64,000 nt of DNA from SIG299 sp964541485 (lineage in GTDB: Bacteria; Bacillota; Clostridia; Lachnospirales; Lachnospiraceae): contig CAZIQL010000001.1 of NCBI GenBank assembly GCA_964541485.1, positions 1 to 64,000 on the forward strand. The letters run 5' to 3'. Below, in pieces: positions 8,270-16,509 of this stretch. The first letter of the stretch is position 1. Every line of letters starts with the position of its first letter. Under the pieces are notes generated by a model that was given only the letters and a program-made list of their open reading frames with translations, searched no databases and was not told where the DNA came from. The position numbers and the translations under genes were made by a program.

Positions 8270-9136
8270 ATGACAAAACATCAAATACGCGACACAATAA
8301 AGGAGTATCTGCTTCTGACGGCCGGTGTTTTACTCGTCGTCATCGGTGTTTACTTTTTTAAATTTCCAAATAATTTTGCCATCGGCGGAGTCACCGGTCT
8401 TGCCATGATTGTCAGCGATCTGTGCGGCGGGGTACTGAGTTCTGCCACCATTGTCACTATGGTAAACTCGATTCTTTTAGTCATCGGACTTCTTGTCGTC
8501 GGAAAAGATTTCGGTATCAAAACCATTTACGGAAGCCTGCTGCTTTCGCTTTCCCTGCAGCTGCTTGAAGTTATCTATCCGATGTCGGCACCGTTTACAA
8601 ACGAACCGGTGCTGGAGCTTGCCTTTGCGGTCGGACTTCCGGCAGTCGGAGCTGCGATTTTATTTAACTGCGGTGGTTCTACCGGCGGTACCGATATCGT
8701 GGCCATGATACTTAAAAAATTTACTTCCTTTGATATCGGTCAGGCACTGTTTTGTTCCGACGTCATTTTGACCCTGCTTGCTTTTCCTACGTTTGGTATG
8801 CAGACCGGTCTGCTTTCCTTCCTTGGTCTGATTATAAAATCCACCTTGGTTGATATGGTCATTGAAAGCATGAACCTGTGTAAGTACTTTACCGTCATCT
8901 GTGATGATGCCGGTGCCATCAGCGATTACATCGTGCACACCCTAAAGCGCAGTGCCACGGTTTGTGATGCCACCGGTGCTTTTTCCGGTCAGAACAAAAA
9001 AATCGTCCTTACTGTAATGAACCGCTCCCAGGCCATCCAGCTCAGACAGTTCATCAAACAGGAAGCTCCCGGTGCCTTCATTCTGATTACCAATACAAGC
9101 GAAATCATCGGCCGTGGCTTCCGCGGATTATCTTGA
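8270..9136 (+). CDS. YitT-family membrane protein (DUF161/DUF2179)
   Basis: A 288-residue protein with five or six N-terminal membrane segments (residues about 10-200) and a soluble C-terminal DUF2179 domain (about residues 205-280). It carries the family patterns FPNNFAIGGVTGLAMI and FNCGGSTGGTDIVAMI. The YitT family is common in Firmicutes and its transported substrate, if any, is not established. The start at 8270 follows CAGGGGG and is downstream of a good promoter whose -35 is at 8189. The gene stands alone and ends at a strong terminator (9163-9199). Confidence 0.9.
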   Translation: MTKHQIRDTIKEYLLLTAGVLLVVIGVYFFKFPNNFAIGGVTGLAMIVSDLCGGVLSSATIVTMVNSILLVIGLLVVGKDFGIKTIYGSLLLSLSLQLLEVIYPMSAPFTNEPVLELAFAVGLPAVGAAILFNCGGSTGGTDIVAMILKKFTSFDIGQALFCSDVILTLLAFPTFGMQTGLLSFLGLIIKSTLVDMVIESMNLCKYFTVICDDAGAISDYIVHTLKRSATVCDATGAFSGQNKKIVLTVMNRSQAIQLRQFIKQEAPGAFILITNTSEIIGRGFRGLS

Positions 9137-9162
9137 TGATATCAATTCAAAACTAACATAAG

Positions 9163-9199
9163 AAGCCGTGCTCCCACCCGGAACACGGCTTACTTTTTA
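9163..9199. terminator. Terminator between convergent yitT-like and VanZ genes
   Basis: AAGCCGTG and CACGGCTT form a perfect 8-bp stem, followed on the + strand by ACTTTTTATT. It serves the + strand gene and may also act on the convergent VanZ gene. Confidence 0.8.
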
Positions 9200-9207
9200 T
9201 TCTATTC

Positions 9208-10086
9208 TCAAATTTTACGTCCGTAATAATCTCTGTTGATTTCACTTCCGTCAAAATGACGTGCGGTAAAATGCTGGAACATTGCGTCAAATACCAGAAA
9301 ACCGATAAGCCCAAGCAGACTACCGATGAAACGGAAAATAACATCATCCACATCACAGGTTCCCCAGCCAAAAAACAACTGAACTGCTTCAAGCACAGCA
9401 GGAAGGAATAAAAGCAGAATCACTCTCAGTATTCCGTGCAGCTTCCTGCAAACCATGCCGATGAAAAATCCGTATGGAAGGAAAAACACCACGCGGTTTA
9501 ACAAAAACTCCACAACTCTTTGAGCAGTGATCGTCTTCTTCACCACACCATTTATCAGTGCGGCAAAGGTAGCAAACGGAATCCACTGTGTAGCATTCCC
9601 TTCTTCCGCTGCTGTCTGCTGAAAAATAGCACCATAAATCACTAATGCAAAATATACCAGATAGAAGAAAACCGTTGCCCTGGTATAAAGCTTTGCAAAA
9701 CCGGCCATTTCGGTATTCCCGTTTGCCCAGGTATAAATCATTGCATAAACCACCGGAACCAGCCAGGTAACCAGACAACCAAGCAACACCACATTACTCT
9801 CCGAAAAAAACGGTATCTCTACATATGGAAGCAACAATCCCACAACTCCGGAAAACGCACACGGAATCAGTAAAAATCCCATCAGCTCTTCCTGCTCCGT
9901 TGTAATAAAATGCACCAGCACACTTCCAATCAGAACCACTACCGCTGAAAGCAGAATACCAAGCCATCCTCCGCTTACAAAATAATATATCGCAAATTGA
10001 ATTGCCGTAACCAAAAGCCCAATTACAATAACCCAAAGTGTCTTACTCTCTTCAATTCGATTTCCCAATACATTTCTTCGATTCAT
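9208..10086 (-). CDS. VanZ-domain membrane protein
   Basis: About 292 residues with about eight hydrophobic segments. The C-terminal part (about residues 195-280) shows the VanZ pattern N-R-V-V-F-F-L-P-Y-G-F, then EAVQLFFGWGTCDVDDVIFR and GSLLGLIGF. The N-terminal half is an extra membrane region of unknown role. VanZ proteins are linked to low-level teicoplanin resistance in enterococci, but most homologues have no known function and there is no van cluster here. I prefer the ATG at 10086, which follows AAAGGA; an in-frame ATG at 10110 lacks a ribosome binding site. Confidence 0.8.
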   Translation of the reverse strand: MNRRNVLGNRIEESKTLWVIVIGLLVTAIQFAIYYFVSGGWLGILLSAVVVLIGSVLVHFITTEQEELMGFLLIPCAFSGVVGLLLPYVEIPFFSESNVVLLGCLVTWLVPVVYAMIYTWANGNTEMAGFAKLYTRATVFFYLVYFALVIYGAIFQQTAAEEGNATQWIPFATFAALINGVVKKTITAQRVVEFLLNRVVFFLPYGFFIGMVCRKLHGILRVILLLFLPAVLEAVQLFFGWGTCDVDDVIFRFIGSLLGLIGFLVFDAMFQHFTARHFDGSEINRDYYGRKI

Positions 10087-10173
10087 CCCACATCGTCCTT
10101 TCTGGGACATGCCCGTATATGAACATAATAACTGTTCTTCCGCTATCTGTCAATTCCAACGACATAATTTTCG

Positions 10174-10578
10174 TTATTTATCGAAAGCCGGATTCAATGC
10201 ATAGAAATTTTTACTGTTCAATCTGTCCTGTACACTTCTAAGTGCCTCACCAAAACGCTGAAAATGCACAATTTCCCTTTCCCTCAAAAACCGGATTGGG
10301 TCACAGACCTCCGAGTCATGCACTAACCGCAAAATATTATCGTAGGTTGTTCTCGCCTTCTGCTCTGCTGCCAGATCCTCCATCAAATCCGTGATAGGGT
10401 CTCCCTTGGACTGATAGTAGGTCGCCGTAAAAGGCATACCGCTCGCCGCTGCATGGTATAAGCCTACCGTGTGGTCCACATAATAATTTGCAAACGGAGT
10501 TCCTTCAATCTGTTCTGCGGTCAGATTCTTGGTCAGCTGATGCACAATGGCAGCTACCATTTCTTCATGCGCCATCTC
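10174..10578 (-). pseudogene. cotJC: cotJC 3' part (spore coat, Mn-catalase family), cut by prophage
   Basis: C-terminal two thirds of CotJC. From the junction it reads EMAHEEMVAAIVHQLTKN and continues to the stop at 10174 through YYVDHTVGLYHAAASG and EREIVHFQRFGEAL, which are manganese-catalase-family (PF05067) metal-ligand Glu/His motifs. Upstream of position 10578 the frame runs into phage sequence (residues such as PQHCSH) and has no proper N-terminus. The missing 64 residues are at 51300-51491, 40.7 kb away. Joined at the shared GA dinucleotide the gene is in frame, 198 residues, close to the usual CotJC length of about 190. In this state no full CotJC can be made from this locus unless the prophage is excised. 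Confidence 0.93.
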
Positions 10579-10590
10579 ATGGGAACAGTG
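10567..10590. other. Left attachment junction (phage end / cotJC 3' part)
   Basis: Host bases ...GCGCCATC, core TC (10577-10578), then phage bases ATGGGAACAG. The core is the only sequence shared with the right junction at the matching point of the cotJC frame. A two-base core is typical of large serine recombinases. Confidence 0.8.
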
Positions 10591-10602
10591 TTGTGGGATA
10601 CG

Positions 10603-10618
10603 GTTGCACCGGTGCAAC
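10603..10618. repeat. 16-bp palindrome GTTGCACCGGTGCAAC, copy 1
   Basis: Perfect palindrome, one base after the endolysin stop codon and about 25 bases inside the left prophage end. One of five copies in the prophage. Confidence 0.9.
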
Positions 10619-10619
10619 T

Positions 10620-11267
10620 TTACACCGGAAACATCTCGTTCCAGCACTTTGGTCCCCATACTGCATCATTCATTCTGTCCTGTGATGCATTGTACTGGAT
10701 GATTGCCTGCTCTGTACCAGGGCCACACTTGCCATCAATCTTAGAATGATAGTAGCCCCTCTCCTTCAGACGTCTCTGGATAACGATAACAGTTCTGCCC
10801 GTTACTCCTTTTTTAATTGCCGGGTGGAAGTGCGACACGGTGTCGTAGTCGATATTATTCTCCGTGTAAATAGCTCTGCTCTTCTTTCCTCTGGTATCGA
10901 TATGAACAAATCCCTTGCCATTATCATCATATGTATAACAACCTACTCTCCCGTTTACATTCAGGCTGTCAACGTACCGGGCAATGTGCATTGGGTGAAC
11001 TCCCTCAATGCGAATATCAGCCGCCTTACCGCTCATATGCTGGGAGGTCTTACTTGCTCCTGCAGTTTCCCCGTTATGTTTTTCACACCGGTACCCACTG
11101 TTAACCTTCACCGGCTTACCGAAGTGGTCTCTGACTTTCTGGAGAATTTCAATCAGTTCTTCGTCAATTGGTGTTTCAGTGCAGCATCCGATTCCCTTGC
11201 AGTCAAATTCTGTGCTTTTAAAGTTCTTCGAAAGTTTGACTGCTTTTCCCTTTTCGTACGTCTTCAT
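10620..11267 (-). CDS. Endolysin: peptidase M15-type with peptidoglycan-binding domain
   Basis: A 215-residue cell-wall hydrolase for phage lysis. The N-terminal part (about residues 10-125) is a Peptidase_M15_3-like domain, with KNFKSTEFDCKG, VNSGYRCEKHN, the zinc-ligand segment SQHMSGKAADI and the HIDTRG segment (His ligand). The C-terminal part (about 145-212) resembles a peptidoglycan-binding domain (VIQRRLKERGYY...DGKCGPGTEQAI). It cleaves D-Ala-containing cross-links in related proteins. The ATG at 11267 follows AGGTG; a GTG at 11276 is in frame but overlaps that site. It is the last phage gene before the left end, after holin-like genes. Confidence 0.88.
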   Translation of the reverse strand: MKTYEKGKAVKLSKNFKSTEFDCKGIGCCTETPIDEELIEILQKVRDHFGKPVKVNSGYRCEKHNGETAGASKTSQHMSGKAADIRIEGVHPMHIARYVDSLNVNGRVGCYTYDDNGKGFVHIDTRGKKSRAIYTENNIDYDTVSHFHPAIKKGVTGRTVIVIQRRLKERGYYHSKIDGKCGPGTEQAIIQYNASQDRMNDAVWGPKCWNEMFPV

Positions 11268-11276
11268 ATTCTTCAC

Positions 11277-11594
11277 CTACATCAGTTTATTTTTAACCTC
11301 TGCCACCTGTTCGAGCAACTGTTTCAGCTTGTCATATCCAACCATCGCAGCTCCCCAGGATAAGAACATCAGCGCAATCAGAATCACTGCCATTTTTGCA
11401 TTGAATGCTGTTTCCGTGAGAATCATGTAGCCGGCGCTAATTGCCACGGACACAAAGACCGCCACGGTTCCGGCGAGCGCATTGGCGCTGTACTTCTTTT
11501 TCTTTTCATCCAACAACCTCTTGATTCCCTGTGTCAGGAATCCGGTTCCTAAAGAAATAATAAATGTTAAAATCCAAAAAACTTCAAATGTCAT
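11277..11594 (-). CDS. Small membrane protein, probable holin
   Basis: A 105-residue protein with three predicted membrane segments (about residues 5-22, 40-60 and 68-85), a Lys-rich patch near residue 27 and a charged C-terminal helix. Size, topology and position immediately upstream of the endolysin support a holin role; I do not recognise a specific holin family. It starts within the end of the preceding gene (4-base ATGA overlap), so the two are translated together. Confidence 0.6.
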   Translation of the reverse strand: MTFEVFWILTFIISLGTGFLTQGIKRLLDEKKKKYSANALAGTVAVFVSVAISAGYMILTETAFNAKMAVILIALMFLSWGAAMVGYDKLKQLLEQVAEVKNKLM

Positions 11595-11899
11595 GTTGTT
11601 TTTTCCTCCTTTTTTTCAAATGCTCTGTCTTCCAATTCGTACTGTCTCTCCTGTTTTCGGTTCTTTGATGTCTGGATCCAACCCATGAATCCGAATTCTC
11701 CGGTTGCCACCGCGAACACTCCGGCAATCAGTTCTCCCGGAACTCCGCCGGTCTGTACGTAAACATTACGCATGTCCACTACAAACACGACAAGCACGAT
11801 AATCAGAAACCACAATATCAAATCCATGGTTCCAATTTTCTTTTTCTTCTTTACTTTGTCAGCCAGAATGATAATTGTATTATTCTTTTCTTCGTTCAT
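11591..11899 (-). CDS. Small membrane protein of the lysis cassette
   Basis: A 102-residue protein with a Lys-rich N-terminus, one strong membrane segment (LILWFLIIVLVVFVV, about residues 27-44), a weaker second hydrophobic stretch (about 53-72) and a charged, Glu/Lys/Arg-rich tail. No family recognised. Its position between two small membrane proteins and the endolysin suggests a lysis accessory role such as a second holin or antiholin; this is inference only. It overlaps the next gene by four bases. Confidence 0.55.
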   Translation of the reverse strand: MNEEKNNTIIILADKVKKKKKIGTMDLILWFLIIVLVVFVVDMRNVYVQTGGVPGELIAGVFAVATGEFGFMGWIQTSKNRKQERQYELEDRAFEKKEEKTT

Positions 11900-11912
11900 T
11901 CCCGACTCCTCC

Positions 11913-12254
11913 TTAGTACAATGAACCCATGCTCTGTTTTGTGATGAAATCCTTATGCTTGTGTTTTATTTCCGTAGCATATTGCAGGGCGGCATGCATG
12001 TCTCCGTTGCACTTTGCATCCGGGATACGCTGTACCGCCCGTGCCGTAGCTTCTCCCAGGGCAATTGCTGCGTTCATTCCTTCCACAATCATGATTTCAT
12101 TCTGTCTGCGAGCCTCATCTTTTTCCTCTCGTGCCTTTTCGCGCTTATCAATGCTCTTCTCCAGTCTGCGGATGCAGAACCCGGTAATTGCAGATGGAAT
12201 TCCCATTGCCGCAATAAAAGCAACGATGAGCGCTGAAATATTAATAGTTACCAC
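11913..12254 (-). CDS. Small membrane protein with coiled-coil tail, lysis region
   Basis: About 113 residues. The start is taken as GTG at 12254, preceded by GGAGGTG; an in-frame upstream ATG at 12314 has no ribosome binding site and lies in a terminator-like hairpin. One N-terminal membrane helix (ISALIVAFIAAMGIPSAITG) is followed by a highly charged helix (EKSIDKREKAREEKDEARRQ) and a soluble tail. This shape is seen in phage hemolysin XhlA-like and spanin-like lysis accessories, but I cannot name a family. Confidence 0.55.
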   Translation of the reverse strand: MVTINISALIVAFIAAMGIPSAITGFCIRRLEKSIDKREKAREEKDEARRQNEIMIVEGMNAAIALGEATARAVQRIPDAKCNGDMHAALQYATEIKHKHKDFITKQSMGSLY

Positions 12255-12289
12255 TTTCTTTGACACCTCCTGTGTATTATTCCATATGC

Positions 12290-12326
12290 AAAACCGGGAA
12301 TTGTACCCTAACAACTCCCGGTCCTG
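12290..12326 (-). terminator. Weak intrinsic terminator upstream of the lysis genes
   Basis: ACCGGGAGTTGT and ACAATTCCCGGT form a 12-bp stem with one G-U pair, followed by only TTTTG. It may partly uncouple fibre and lysis gene expression. Confidence 0.45.
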
Positions 12327-12328
12327 AA

Positions 12329-12580
12329 TTACTCAATTGTTACATTTGCAAAAGTATCTTTCACTTCTGCATACACAAGACCTGTGTAGTCTTCGAACTG
12401 ACCTTCAGTAATAACATCGTTCTTAACGTCTGAGATTGCCAGATACAGAACCTGGTCTCTCATTGAAGAATAACCGTTTTTCTTCTGAAAGTCAGTTACT
12501 TCATCCGAAAGGCTCTCAAAAGTTCTAGCACCTGCCTTAATTCTTCTCCAATAACTGTGAGCTACTGACTGGATCTTCAT
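12329..12580 (-). CDS. Hypothetical phage protein (83 aa)
   Basis: An 83-residue soluble protein with no recognised domain, mixed charge and mostly predicted helix. It has a good ribosome binding site (GGAGGTAAAGAAGC) before the ATG at 12580. It lies between the fibre module and the lysis genes, a place often used for XkdX-like or fibre-chaperone proteins, but no sequence feature confirms that. Confidence 0.55.
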   Translation of the reverse strand: MKIQSVAHSYWRRIKAGARTFESLSDEVTDFQKKNGYSSMRDQVLYLAISDVKNDVITEGQFEDYTGLVYAEVKDTFANVTIE

Positions 12581-12594
12581 GCTTCTTTACCTCC

Positions 12595-12984
12595 TTAGTT
12601 TGATAATAATTCATATAACTCAATAATCGCATCATCCTGTGCGCTATTGATCTCTTCCTGTGCTGCCTGAGCCTCATAAAGCTCGATGGCAGTCTCGTCT
12701 GTAATAGCAAGTGCCTCTTCTAAGTACTCAACTCTTTCCTTGTACTCGTTCGGACACTCGTCAGCCGCTTTAAATTCTCCGTTTATGTAGTAGTAAGCAC
12801 CTGGTGTGACATACGTTGGAATTTCTGCATCACCGATGTCTACAACGGAAAAGTTGTTGTCCATGGCATATTCGTTAATACCAATCTTCCATGAGTATAA
12901 ATCTTTCACATTTCCCCACACACCATATTCTATTGTATTACTGATGCCAACTATCAAATTTCTTTCATCTAACAATAATTTCAT
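12595..12984 (-). CDS. Hypothetical phage protein, possible fibre-associated (129 aa)
   Basis: A 129-residue acidic protein. The N-terminal part is rich in aromatic and beta-type residues (about residues 10-75). The C-terminal part is a helical, Glu/Ala-rich stretch (about 80-125) that may form a coiled coil. The layout resembles small XkdW-like or fibre-assembly proteins encoded after tail fibres. No domain is recognised. AAAGGAGATACACAA precedes the ATG. Confidence 0.55.
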   Translation of the reverse strand: MKLLLDERNLIVGISNTIEYGVWGNVKDLYSWKIGINEYAMDNNFSVVDIGDAEIPTYVTPGAYYYINGEFKAADECPNEYKERVEYLEEALAITDETAIELYEAQAAQEEINSAQDDAIIELYELLSN

Positions 12985-12997
12985 TTGTGTATCTCCT

Positions 12998-14311
12998 TTA
13001 TTGAATATCCGTCTCTGGGTCTATAAACTTCATTGCTTTGTACACAACCCCACTTTTCAATGTGGACACTGTCGAAAAAGTAGTAATCAGCCCAGAAGTA
13101 GCTCGGGATGTCTTTTTGTAATTTAAGTCCTGCAAGGATGAGTCATCTGAATTAGCTGTAGTGGTTAGCACATAAACTCCATTATAAGTCTCGTCTTTAA
13201 TACTTTCCGCTGGGCTGAAATAATTTCTTCCCAGTGTTGTTACACCCGTTTCAGATAATACAAACTGATAAATATATCCACCAAGGCGATAATAATATAT
13301 CTGCAATTGCGGATTATATCGTTGCTCATTGGGTGTATTGTAAGTGGATAAACCCAGAGCGCTCAACGAAGTTGCCGTTGTATCGGTAAGATAATAAATG
13401 GTCCATGGATACGTAGCACTACTGCTAGTAGAAGTACGTAAAAGAAAAAACTTTCCATCAGATGTAAGAAAGTCATAACCATGAGCAACTCCACTTTTTG
13501 CTAATATCTGTGCATATGTTCCACTTGATTGCCGAGCATATACATATTTGTTGTAAATATAACTTCCATTAGTAAAGTCGTTATACAAAGCTGTCGCGAC
13601 ATAAAACTTTGACAAATCATCACTTGCTTGGAATTCTACTCCCGGAGTAGGATATGTGGTTTCGTAATACACATCAAACCATGAAGATTTATAGTAATAC
13701 CACGAGTATACTTCACCAATATCTTCAACAAAACTAACCACACCATTATCTAGTTTAAATAAAGCTACACCAGCACCGCCATATACATAATTTCCAGAAG
13801 TATATCCAAATTTGTAGCACACCAAAGCGGATTTACCATCTGCGGATACACAATGACTGGCATGTGATACGCTTGTGTATTTGTCGCCAAAGGCAGTTGC
13901 AAGCAAATTGTTAAAATTGATATATGTTCCTTGTACATATATACTTTTTACCTCATCCCATGTGTAAGGATAGCCATAAAAATAAGTGTTTGCGTTCCAT
14001 GCATACTCGCCAGATTTACAAAGGTTTGCCATATCACAATTGACATCGATGCTGATAATATCTTTGGTACTTCCCAGACTACCATCCTCATTTCTAGGGT
14101 GGAGATATTTGTATGTTGTACCGCTACTGCTCTCGTAATGATAAGCTATACCAGTCATAATATACTTTATACCTGTAATGGCTTCCCACACGAGTTTCAA
14201 AACACCGCCCATTGCTCTGTATCGTCTTAAAACCTGCTTATTGACTTTATCAACCACAGTGTATCTTTTGCTTACTTCCTTGTTTTTCTTTCCTACAACT
14301 GTATAAGCCAT
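12998..14311 (-). CDS. Putative tail fibre/receptor-binding protein (437 aa)
   Basis: A 437-residue protein rich in Tyr, Ser and Thr with a beta-type composition throughout and no membrane segment, signal peptide or catalytic motif. It follows the collagen-like fibre gene and precedes small accessory genes. A receptor-binding or fibre-tip role is inferred from position and composition. The first 25 residues hold a repeated VVGKKNK / VVDKVNK-like element. AGGCGGTGGTATT precedes the ATG. Confidence 0.55.
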   Translation of the reverse strand: MAYTVVGKKNKEVSKRYTVVDKVNKQVLRRYRAMGGVLKLVWEAITGIKYIMTGIAYHYESSSGTTYKYLHPRNEDGSLGSTKDIISIDVNCDMANLCKSGEYAWNANTYFYGYPYTWDEVKSIYVQGTYINFNNLLATAFGDKYTSVSHASHCVSADGKSALVCYKFGYTSGNYVYGGAGVALFKLDNGVVSFVEDIGEVYSWYYYKSSWFDVYYETTYPTPGVEFQASDDLSKFYVATALYNDFTNGSYIYNKYVYARQSSGTYAQILAKSGVAHGYDFLTSDGKFFLLRTSTSSSATYPWTIYYLTDTTATSLSALGLSTYNTPNEQRYNPQLQIYYYRLGGYIYQFVLSETGVTTLGRNYFSPAESIKDETYNGVYVLTTTANSDDSSLQDLNYKKTSRATSGLITTFSTVSTLKSGVVYKAMKFIDPETDIQ

Positions 14312-14322
14312 AATACCACCGC

Positions 14323-15230
14323 CTATTCTTTGTAAATATCAATGCAAGTTCCATTTGGATATGCACTCGTAGAATCTGCACCCGGGTCAGACGATTCTGG
14401 AAGTGATACATAATTTGCAATCTGAGCGACTGTATATGCCGTGCTTTCCTTTGCTACAACATCACCGGCAAACGTTCCTGCAGTGATTGTGGAAGCTGCC
14501 TGATTGTGCAAAGATTTTGCTCTCTTTTCAAGCTCCTCATATACAACTTTATTCTGTACCGGATTTGTCGATGTGCTTGATAATGCAGAATCAGCCACAG
14601 GTGTATCACCCTTTGGTCCCTGCGGTCCCGTCGGACCTTGTGGTCCCGTTGCCCCGGTATCTCCTTTTTCTCCTTTTTCACCCTGCGGGCCTGCTGGGCC
14701 TTCTGGACCCTGTGGCCCAGTTGCTCCCGTCGCTCCGGTTGGTCCCTGTTCACCCTGTGGTCCCGCCGGACCTTCCGGCCCTTCTGGACCCTGTGGCCCA
14801 GTTGCTCCTGTCTCTCCGGTTGGTCCCTGTTCACCCTGTGGTCCCGCCGGACCTTCTGGCCCTTCTGGACCCTGTGGCCCAGTTGCTCCTGTCTCTCCGA
14901 TTGGTCCCTGTTCACCCTGTGGTCCCGCCGGACCCATAGGACCCTGTTCACCCTGTGGTCCTGTCGCTCCTGTGGCTCCGGTTGGTCCCTGTTCACCCTG
15001 TGGTCCCGCCGGACCCATANNNNNNNNNNNNNNNNNNNNNNNNNNNNNNNNNNNNNNNNNNNNNNNNNNNNNNNNNNNNNNNNNNNNNNNNNNNNNNNNN
15101 NNNNNNNNNNNNNNNNNNNCTGTTCACCCTGTGGTCCCGCCGGACCCATAGGACCCTGTTCACCCTGTGGTCCCTGAATGCCCTGTGACCCTTTAGGCCC
15201 TTTAAAATTACCAATTAAAACTTTTGCCAC
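14323..15230 (-). CDS. Collagen-like (Gly-X-Y) phage fibre protein, contains an assembly gap
   Basis: Starts at GTG 15230 after GAGGAGGAATAAGCA, reading MAKVLIGNFKGPKGSQG and then Gly-X-Y repeats such as GPTGATGATGPQGEQ up to about 14600. A non-collagenous C-terminus (about 90 residues, with TITAGTFAGDVVAKESTAY) follows. The 100-N gap at 15020-15119 breaks it; since 100 is not a multiple of three, the two sides appear in different frames, which is an artefact of the placeholder length. Collagen-like segments form trimeric stalks in phage fibres. The true repeat number is unknown. The gene lies between the BppU-like gene and a probable receptor-binding gene. Confidence 0.85.
14931..15175. repeat. 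Gly-X-Y coding repeats shared with the neighbouring fibre gene
   Basis: Copies of a unit of about 81 bp (27 residues) flank the gap. They are nearly identical to units in the next gene at about 15500-15760. Confidence 0.8.
15020..15119. other. Assembly gap (100 N) inside collagen-like repeats
   Basis: A run of exactly 100 N flanked on both sides by the same Gly-X-Y coding repeat. The usual reason is repeat collapse in short-read assembly, so the true gap size is not known. Confidence 0.97.
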
Positions 15231-15247
15231 TGCTTATTCCTCCTCTC

Positions 15248-16438
15248 TTATTCAGGTAATACTACATAGACGTTTCCTTCTTCGTCCGTTTCAAATTCCG
15301 GTGGTTCATCTCCATCGGCATAGACTGCATAAAGGTTTCCGTCTTCATCGCCCGTAAGTGCATACAGACCACTAATTGGTGTTACTACTCCACTATCACC
15401 ACGGTCTCCCTTATCTCCTTTTTCACCTTTCGCTCCTTGAATTCCCTGAGCCCCTTGTGGCCCAGTTGCTCCAGGTAATCCCTGTGGCCCCTGCGGTCCT
15501 ACTGTTCCTGTGGCTCCGGTTGGTCCCTGTTCACCTTGTGGTCCCGCCGGACCCATAGGACCCTGTTCACCCTGTGGTCCTGTCGCTCCTGTGGCTCCGG
15601 TTGGTCCCTGTTCACCTTGTGGTCCCGCCGGACCCATAGGACCCTGTTCACCCTGTGGTCCTGTCGCTCCTGTGGCTCCGGTTGGTCCCTGTTCACCTTG
15701 TGGTCCCGCCGGACCCATAGGACCCTGTTCACCCTGTGGTCCTGTCGCTCCTGTGGCTCCGGTTGGTCCCTGTGCTCCTGCTGCTCCTGTTGCACCCGTG
15801 AGTCCCTGCTCTCCCTGTGGTCCCGTTGCCCCAGTCGGTCCCATTGGACCCTGAATACCCGTGTCACCCTTTTCACCTTTTAATGTAGGAAGAATTCGCG
15901 CAATTGTATCAGATTGATATTGTGTTCCATCTCCATATGTAATGGTAAAAACTCCTTCTGGAGATAACTCCATCGAAGCAATTCTTCCATAATAAACAGC
16001 CTGTGCCTGTGCTAACGCATTCTCCAGTGCAGTAAATGTCGGTTCAGATGCTGGAAGCGCATTTTCGATATCACACTCTTGTACTTCCAAATAAAATTCC
16101 GGAAGAAGTAACGTCGCGCTTGCTCCGTTTTCTTTTGGTGCAATGAGTTGTAGCTGCATTTCAACCCGCCCTGCTACATCTATATCCGTTGGATATACAT
16201 CATATATAACCTGACCGTTTTCTATCTTACATGCATTTACACTGGAAAATTCTGCTCCTTCTTTTGTAACATAAATACTTGCAACTGTTTCACTACTAAC
16301 CGGATAAGTCTTACTTCCTGCAACGACAGCCACAATAATTCTTCTTGACAATCCCTCTCCCTTTTTAAAACCCTGTAGCACGGTCTGTGGACCTGTCTTT
16401 TTCGTATCCAGCGTTACCCTGTACGTTATCATATCCAT
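15248..16438 (-). CDS. Baseplate/tail protein with BppU-like N-terminus and collagen-like repeats
   Basis: A 396-residue protein. Residues about 1-150 resemble the N-terminal domain of phage baseplate upper protein (BppU_N), with beta-rich YRVTLDTKKTGPQTV and a VYPTDIDVAGRVEMQLQL segment. Residues about 190-345 are Gly-X-Y collagen-like repeats. The last 50 residues are an acidic, non-repetitive cap. The ATG at 16438 follows AAAAGGAGG. A late-type promoter (16460-16496) stands directly before it, so it begins a separate transcription unit for fibre and lysis genes. It probably anchors the receptor-binding fibres to the short tail. Confidence 0.8.
   Translation of the reverse strand: MDMITYRVTLDTKKTGPQTVLQGFKKGEGLSRRIIVAVVAGSKTYPVSSETVASIYVTKEGAEFSSVNACKIENGQVIYDVYPTDIDVAGRVEMQLQLIAPKENGASATLLLPEFYLEVQECDIENALPASEPTFTALENALAQAQAVYYGRIASMELSPEGVFTITYGDGTQYQSDTIARILPTLKGEKGDTGIQGPMGPTGATGPQGEQGLTGATGAAGAQGPTGATGATGPQGEQGPMGPAGPQGEQGPTGATGATGPQGEQGPMGPAGPQGEQGPTGATGATGPQGEQGPMGPAGPQGEQGPTGATGTVGPQGPQGLPGATGPQGAQGIQGAKGEKGDKGDRGDSGVVTPISGLYALTGDEDGNLYAVYADGDEPPEFETDEEGNVYVVLPE
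15505..15770. repeat. Tandem 81-bp repeats in the BppU-like gene
   Basis: At least three near-identical 81-bp units, each coding for 27 residues of Gly-X-Y, stand in tandem. Nucleotide identity between units is almost complete, which points to recent expansion or gene conversion. Confidence 0.88.
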
Positions 16439-16459
16439 TTGCCCTACCTCCTTTTCCTC

Positions 16460-16496
16460 ATTGTAATAGTAAAGGAGGGTCATTTTCTAACCCCCC
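16460..16496 (-). promoter_or_regulatory. Predicted late promoter 3 (fibre/lysis unit)
   Basis: On the - strand GGGGGGTTAG (16496-16487), then AAAA, 17 bases and TACAAT (16465-16460). The spacing is identical to the two other copies at 30567-30603 and 35036-35072. The transcript start would fall very close to the ribosome binding site. Confidence 0.7.
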
Positions 16497-16509
16497 ACTA
16501 CTGAAAATA

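Noticed and set aside
10174..10659. An intact 161-residue manganese-catalase-like gene
   Set aside because: Its first 27 codons are phage sequence read in frame by chance; the true N-terminus is 40.7 kb away at the other prophage end.
14500..15860. Regularly spaced repeats that might suggest a CRISPR array or proline-rich + strand proteins
   Set aside because: The repeats are codon-periodic Gly-X-Y coding units on the - strand within two phage fibre genes; there are no spacers, and the + strand open frames are only their mirror images.
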